The notes beneath the pieces were generated by a model. That model made no database searches. It worked only from the letters and a program-made list of their open reading frames with translations, and had not been told where the DNA came from. A stretch of DNA of 64,000 nucleotides from Paractinoplanes toevensis (lineage in GTDB: Bacteria; Actinomycetota; Actinomycetes; Mycobacteriales; Micromonosporaceae), in the NCBI RefSeq assembly GCF_018332695.1, contig NZ_BOQN01000049.1, positions 1 through 64,000 of the forward strand. The letters are read 5' to 3'. Shown piece after piece: positions 61,838 to 64,000 of this stretch. Positions within the stretch are counted from its first letter, which is position 1; each line of letters starts with the position of its first letter. The translations under genes and the position numbers were made by a program.

Positions 61838-63373
61838 TCAATAGGGGTAACCACGGGCGCCCACCGGGTCGCCGTGCAGTTGCTTGGCCGGCCACTGGAT
61901 GTCGGACAGGACGCTCACCCGGCCGTCGGCGCCGCGGCCGATCTGGGCGTAGACCTCCGGACGGGCGGCCCGCATGATCCCGGCCCAGATGAAGCCGACC
62001 GCGGCGACCGCCAGGTAGAGCACCGGAATGATCCACTGGAAGATCGAGTCGCCGTCGACCTGAAGCAGCTCGCCGAAGCCGATCACCGTGGCGGTCAGTG
62101 CGACGGAGAGAAGAAGGAAGGAGGAGAACGGCGCGATGTACGCACGCCACACGTTCTCCGTCCGGCGGCCGCGGGCGAAGAAGCCGATCACCGCGGCCGA
62201 CGTGGCCCACATCAGGATCAGTACGCCGAGGCCGCCGATCGTGGTGAGCCAGGCGAACACGTACCGCACCGGTTCGAGGCCGGACACCGCGTACGCGCTC
62301 AGGACCAGGATGCCCAGCACGCTCTGGGTGATCGACCCGGCCACCGGGGCGCCGGTGCGCGGGTGGGTGCGACCCCACACGGCCGGCAGCACACCTTCGC
62401 GGCCGAGGGCGAACTGGTAGCGGGCCACCGCGGCGTGGAACGCGAGCAGTGCCGCGAACACGCTGGTGAGGAAGAGGAGGTAGCCCAGGTTGACGAAGGC
62501 CACCGGCAGGTGCTTGCCGACCAGGAAGAAGACCAGGTCGGTCTGGTGCTCGGCGGCGGCACCGGCGATGTTGGCCGGGCCGGTCGAGACGGCCATGGCC
62601 CAGGCGGAGATCGCGCACAGGGCGCCGGCCAGCAGCACCGCGATGTGGGTGGCCCGGCCGATCGTGCGCTTCGGGTCCTTCGTCTCCTCGGAGAGGACAA
62701 CCGTGGCCTCGAAGCCGACGAAGCCGGCGACGGCCAGCACCAGCAGTGATCCGACGACCGGGGTGAGCAGCGGCGCCGGGTTGAACGGGGTGAAGTCGAC
62801 GTGCCCGCCGGCCGGGTTCGCGATCATCACGACGTCGTAGAGCAGGACGACGGCGATCTCCGCGACCAGCAGGACGGCCAGCACCTTGCCGCTCAGGTCG
62901 ACCCAGAGCAGGCCGAGCACGGTGACCACCAGCCAGGCGGCGATGGCGCACACGTACCACGGGGCGCCGACGCCGAACGAGGCGAGGATGCCCGAGGCGG
63001 CCGAGCCGAACAGGCCGAAGAGGCCGATCTGCATCAGCGAGTAGGCCGGGAGGGCCACGAACGCGGCGCCGACACCGATCGTGCGGCCCAGCCCGTGGCT
63101 GATGTAGGAGTAGAAGGCGCCGGAGTTGACGATGTGCCGACTCATGGCGACGAAGCCGACCGTGAACAGGGAGAGAATCCCGGCCACCGCGACGTAGGCG
63201 ACCGGCACGGCAGTGCTGCCGATGATCGCGTAGATGGTGGCGATCGCCCCGATGATCACGGTCAACGGCGCGGCACCCGCCACACCGAAGAACACCACGG
63301 ACGGGACGCCGAGCCTGTTCTTGGCCAGCGCCCTCGTCACGATGTCCGGCTCAGCGGGTTCCTTCTGCAGCAT
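61838..63373 (-). CDS. APC-family amino acid/polyamine permease
   Basis: A 511-residue transporter with 12 expected membrane helices: RLGVPSVVFFGVAGAAPLTV (first helix), VAVAGILSLFTVGFVAMSRH, VGFEATVVLSEETKDPKRTI, LAFHAAVARYQFALGREGVL. Start chosen at 63373 because GGGAGG lies six bases upstream (an ATG at 63379 has none). C-terminal ~30 residues (SVLSDIQWPAKQLHGDPVG) are cytoplasmic. Proton-coupled amino acid or polyamine uptake; the following GNAT enzyme might acetylate the imported amine. Confidence 0.92.
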   Translation of the reverse strand: MLQKEPAEPDIVTRALAKNRLGVPSVVFFGVAGAAPLTVIIGAIATIYAIIGSTAVPVAYVAVAGILSLFTVGFVAMSRHIVNSGAFYSYISHGLGRTIGVGAAFVALPAYSLMQIGLFGLFGSAASGILASFGVGAPWYVCAIAAWLVVTVLGLLWVDLSGKVLAVLLVAEIAVVLLYDVVMIANPAGGHVDFTPFNPAPLLTPVVGSLLVLAVAGFVGFEATVVLSEETKDPKRTIGRATHIAVLLAGALCAISAWAMAVSTGPANIAGAAAEHQTDLVFFLVGKHLPVAFVNLGYLLFLTSVFAALLAFHAAVARYQFALGREGVLPAVWGRTHPRTGAPVAGSITQSVLGILVLSAYAVSGLEPVRYVFAWLTTIGGLGVLILMWATSAAVIGFFARGRRTENVWRAYIAPFSSFLLLSVALTATVIGFGELLQVDGDSIFQWIIPVLYLAVAAVGFIWAGIMRAARPEVYAQIGRGADGRVSVLSDIQWPAKQLHGDPVGARGYPY

Positions 63374-63435
63374 CAACATCCTCCCGGCCCATTGGTCTGT
63401 GTTGTTGCGCCGGAGATGGTGCCGCCCGATGGCAC

Positions 63436-64000
63436 TCACCGCCGGCCGACGGTCAGCACCGAGCCCACGGAGGCTTCGGTGAATTCGATGAGGTCGCGCA
63501 GATCGCCGGAGAGTGCGCTCACGGCGTTCGGCAGCGACTGGAACGCCTGCCGGTGCATCTCGAAGTCGTAGAGGACGTGCCGGGTGAGCCCGGTCGCGGC
63601 CACCAGGCCGACCAGCACTCGGTCGGTCAGGCTCAGCTCGATGCCCCGGACCAGCAGGTTGGCCAGGCGCGCGGGAGCCCACGCGGCGGCGTTGCGCTGT
63701 TCGGCGGTGTTCGGCAGGTAGACGGTTTCGGTGGAGAGCATGCGCCGGCGGGTGACCAGGTCGACCGCTCCCAGCCGCACCAGCCGCTCGCCCACCCGGA
63801 CCTCGGCGTCCTGCGAGAGGAACGCGAGCCAGGTGCGGACGTCACGGTGTTGCGGTTGGGCGATGAGCAGGTCGAGAATGTCGTGCGCCAACGCGTCGGC
63901 CGGGGGGTGCCGATCGAGGATGATGAGGTCGCCCTCGGCGATCCCGATGCGTCCCTCGAGGATGAGCTCCCCCAGCAGCGCCGCGGCGAGCCCCAGGCCG
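63436..64000 (-). CDS. GPP34 (Golgi phosphoprotein 3-like) family protein, 5' end outside window
   Basis: The frame is open to the window edge and reads GLAAALLGELILEGRIGIAE, ILDRHPPADALAHDILDLLI, then LVTRRRMLSTETVYLPNTAE with the C-terminus SALSGDLRDLIEFTEASVGS. The first motif matches the N-terminal helix-turn of GPP34 proteins, which in actinomycetes are implicated in membrane phospholipid binding and are present in many copies. The N-terminal start lies beyond 64000. Confidence 0.85.
   Translation of the reverse strand, partial: GLGLAAALLGELILEGRIGIAEGDLIILDRHPPADALAHDILDLLIAQPQHRDVRTWLAFLSQDAEVRVGERLVRLGAVDLVTRRRMLSTETVYLPNTAEQRNAAAWAPARLANLLVRGIELSLTDRVLVGLVAATGLTRHVLYDFEMHRQAFQSLPNAVSALSGDLRDLIEFTEASVGSVLTVGRR

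Overview
The window is GC-rich throughout, with strong G/C third-position bias, frequent GTG/TTG starts, many 1-8 base gene overlaps, Gly/Ala/Pro-rich proteins, SigE-family ECF-like sigma factors and large LuxR-type regulators. This points to a filamentous actinobacterium, most likely a Micromonosporaceae member (Actinoplanes-like). That placement is inferred from composition and gene families, not from an rRNA or marker gene. I saw no tRNA, rRNA, CRISPR array, IS element or replication origin.

Layout. (1) 1-7.7 kb: four tightly coupled plus-strand genes (a basic/Ala-Pro-rich protein, an AAA+ ATPase and two unknown proteins) that look like the distal end of an extracellular contractile injection (phage-tail-like) cluster. 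They are followed by two divergent paralogous SARP/BTAD regulators, a small unknown protein and a large LuxR-type ATPase regulator. (2) 10.4-13.1 kb: an unknown gene, then a HelR-type RNA polymerase-rescuing helicase preceded by a near-perfect rifamycin-associated element. (3) 13.1-24.8 kb: a ten-gene minus-strand catabolic operon: oligopeptide-type ABC transporter, two paralogous xylose-isomerase-like TIM barrels, a berberine-bridge-type FAD oxidase, a metal-ligand-depleted M24 protein and an ornithine-cyclodeaminase-like enzyme. It is divergent from a GntR/FCD regulator with two matching candidate operators. Its substrate is unknown, and it is the best candidate here for an undescribed pathway.

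(4) 24.9-41.6 kb: mixed chromosomal genes: a membrane-anchored bulb-lectin protein, relics of a TetR/MATE pair, a YdcF/SanA protein, a peptidoglycan amidase fused to a DUF1906-like domain with a degenerate M15 protein behind it, an ArsR-like regulator, PPK2, a DUF2332 protein, nitronate monooxygenase, a chemoreceptor, a sigma factor with a membrane partner, YggT, an Xaa-Pro peptidase and a Gly-rich PMT/ArnT-type glycosyltransferase.

(5) 41.7-51.1 kb: a sugar-catabolic region: class II aldolase, two PfkB kinases, a sugar ABC transporter without its ATPase, a SIS isomerase/deaminase, a GH4 glycosidase and a DeoR regulator. Each of the two promoters beside GH4 carries an inverted pair of an 8-base motif that is probably the DeoR operator. 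The enzymes fit uptake and hydrolysis of a galactoside or amino-sugar glycoside, then a tagatose/fructose-bisphosphate route. (6) 51.2-64 kb: a second sigma factor/membrane pair, an acyltransferase, a secreted GH43-AbfB enzyme under a LacI-type palindrome, a diguanylate cyclase, a decayed alpha-amylase/CBM20 relic beside a LacI regulator, a secreted lipase, a 1.1-kb stretch without a gene, two GNAT acetyltransferases, an APC permease and the start-proximal edge of a GPP34 gene.
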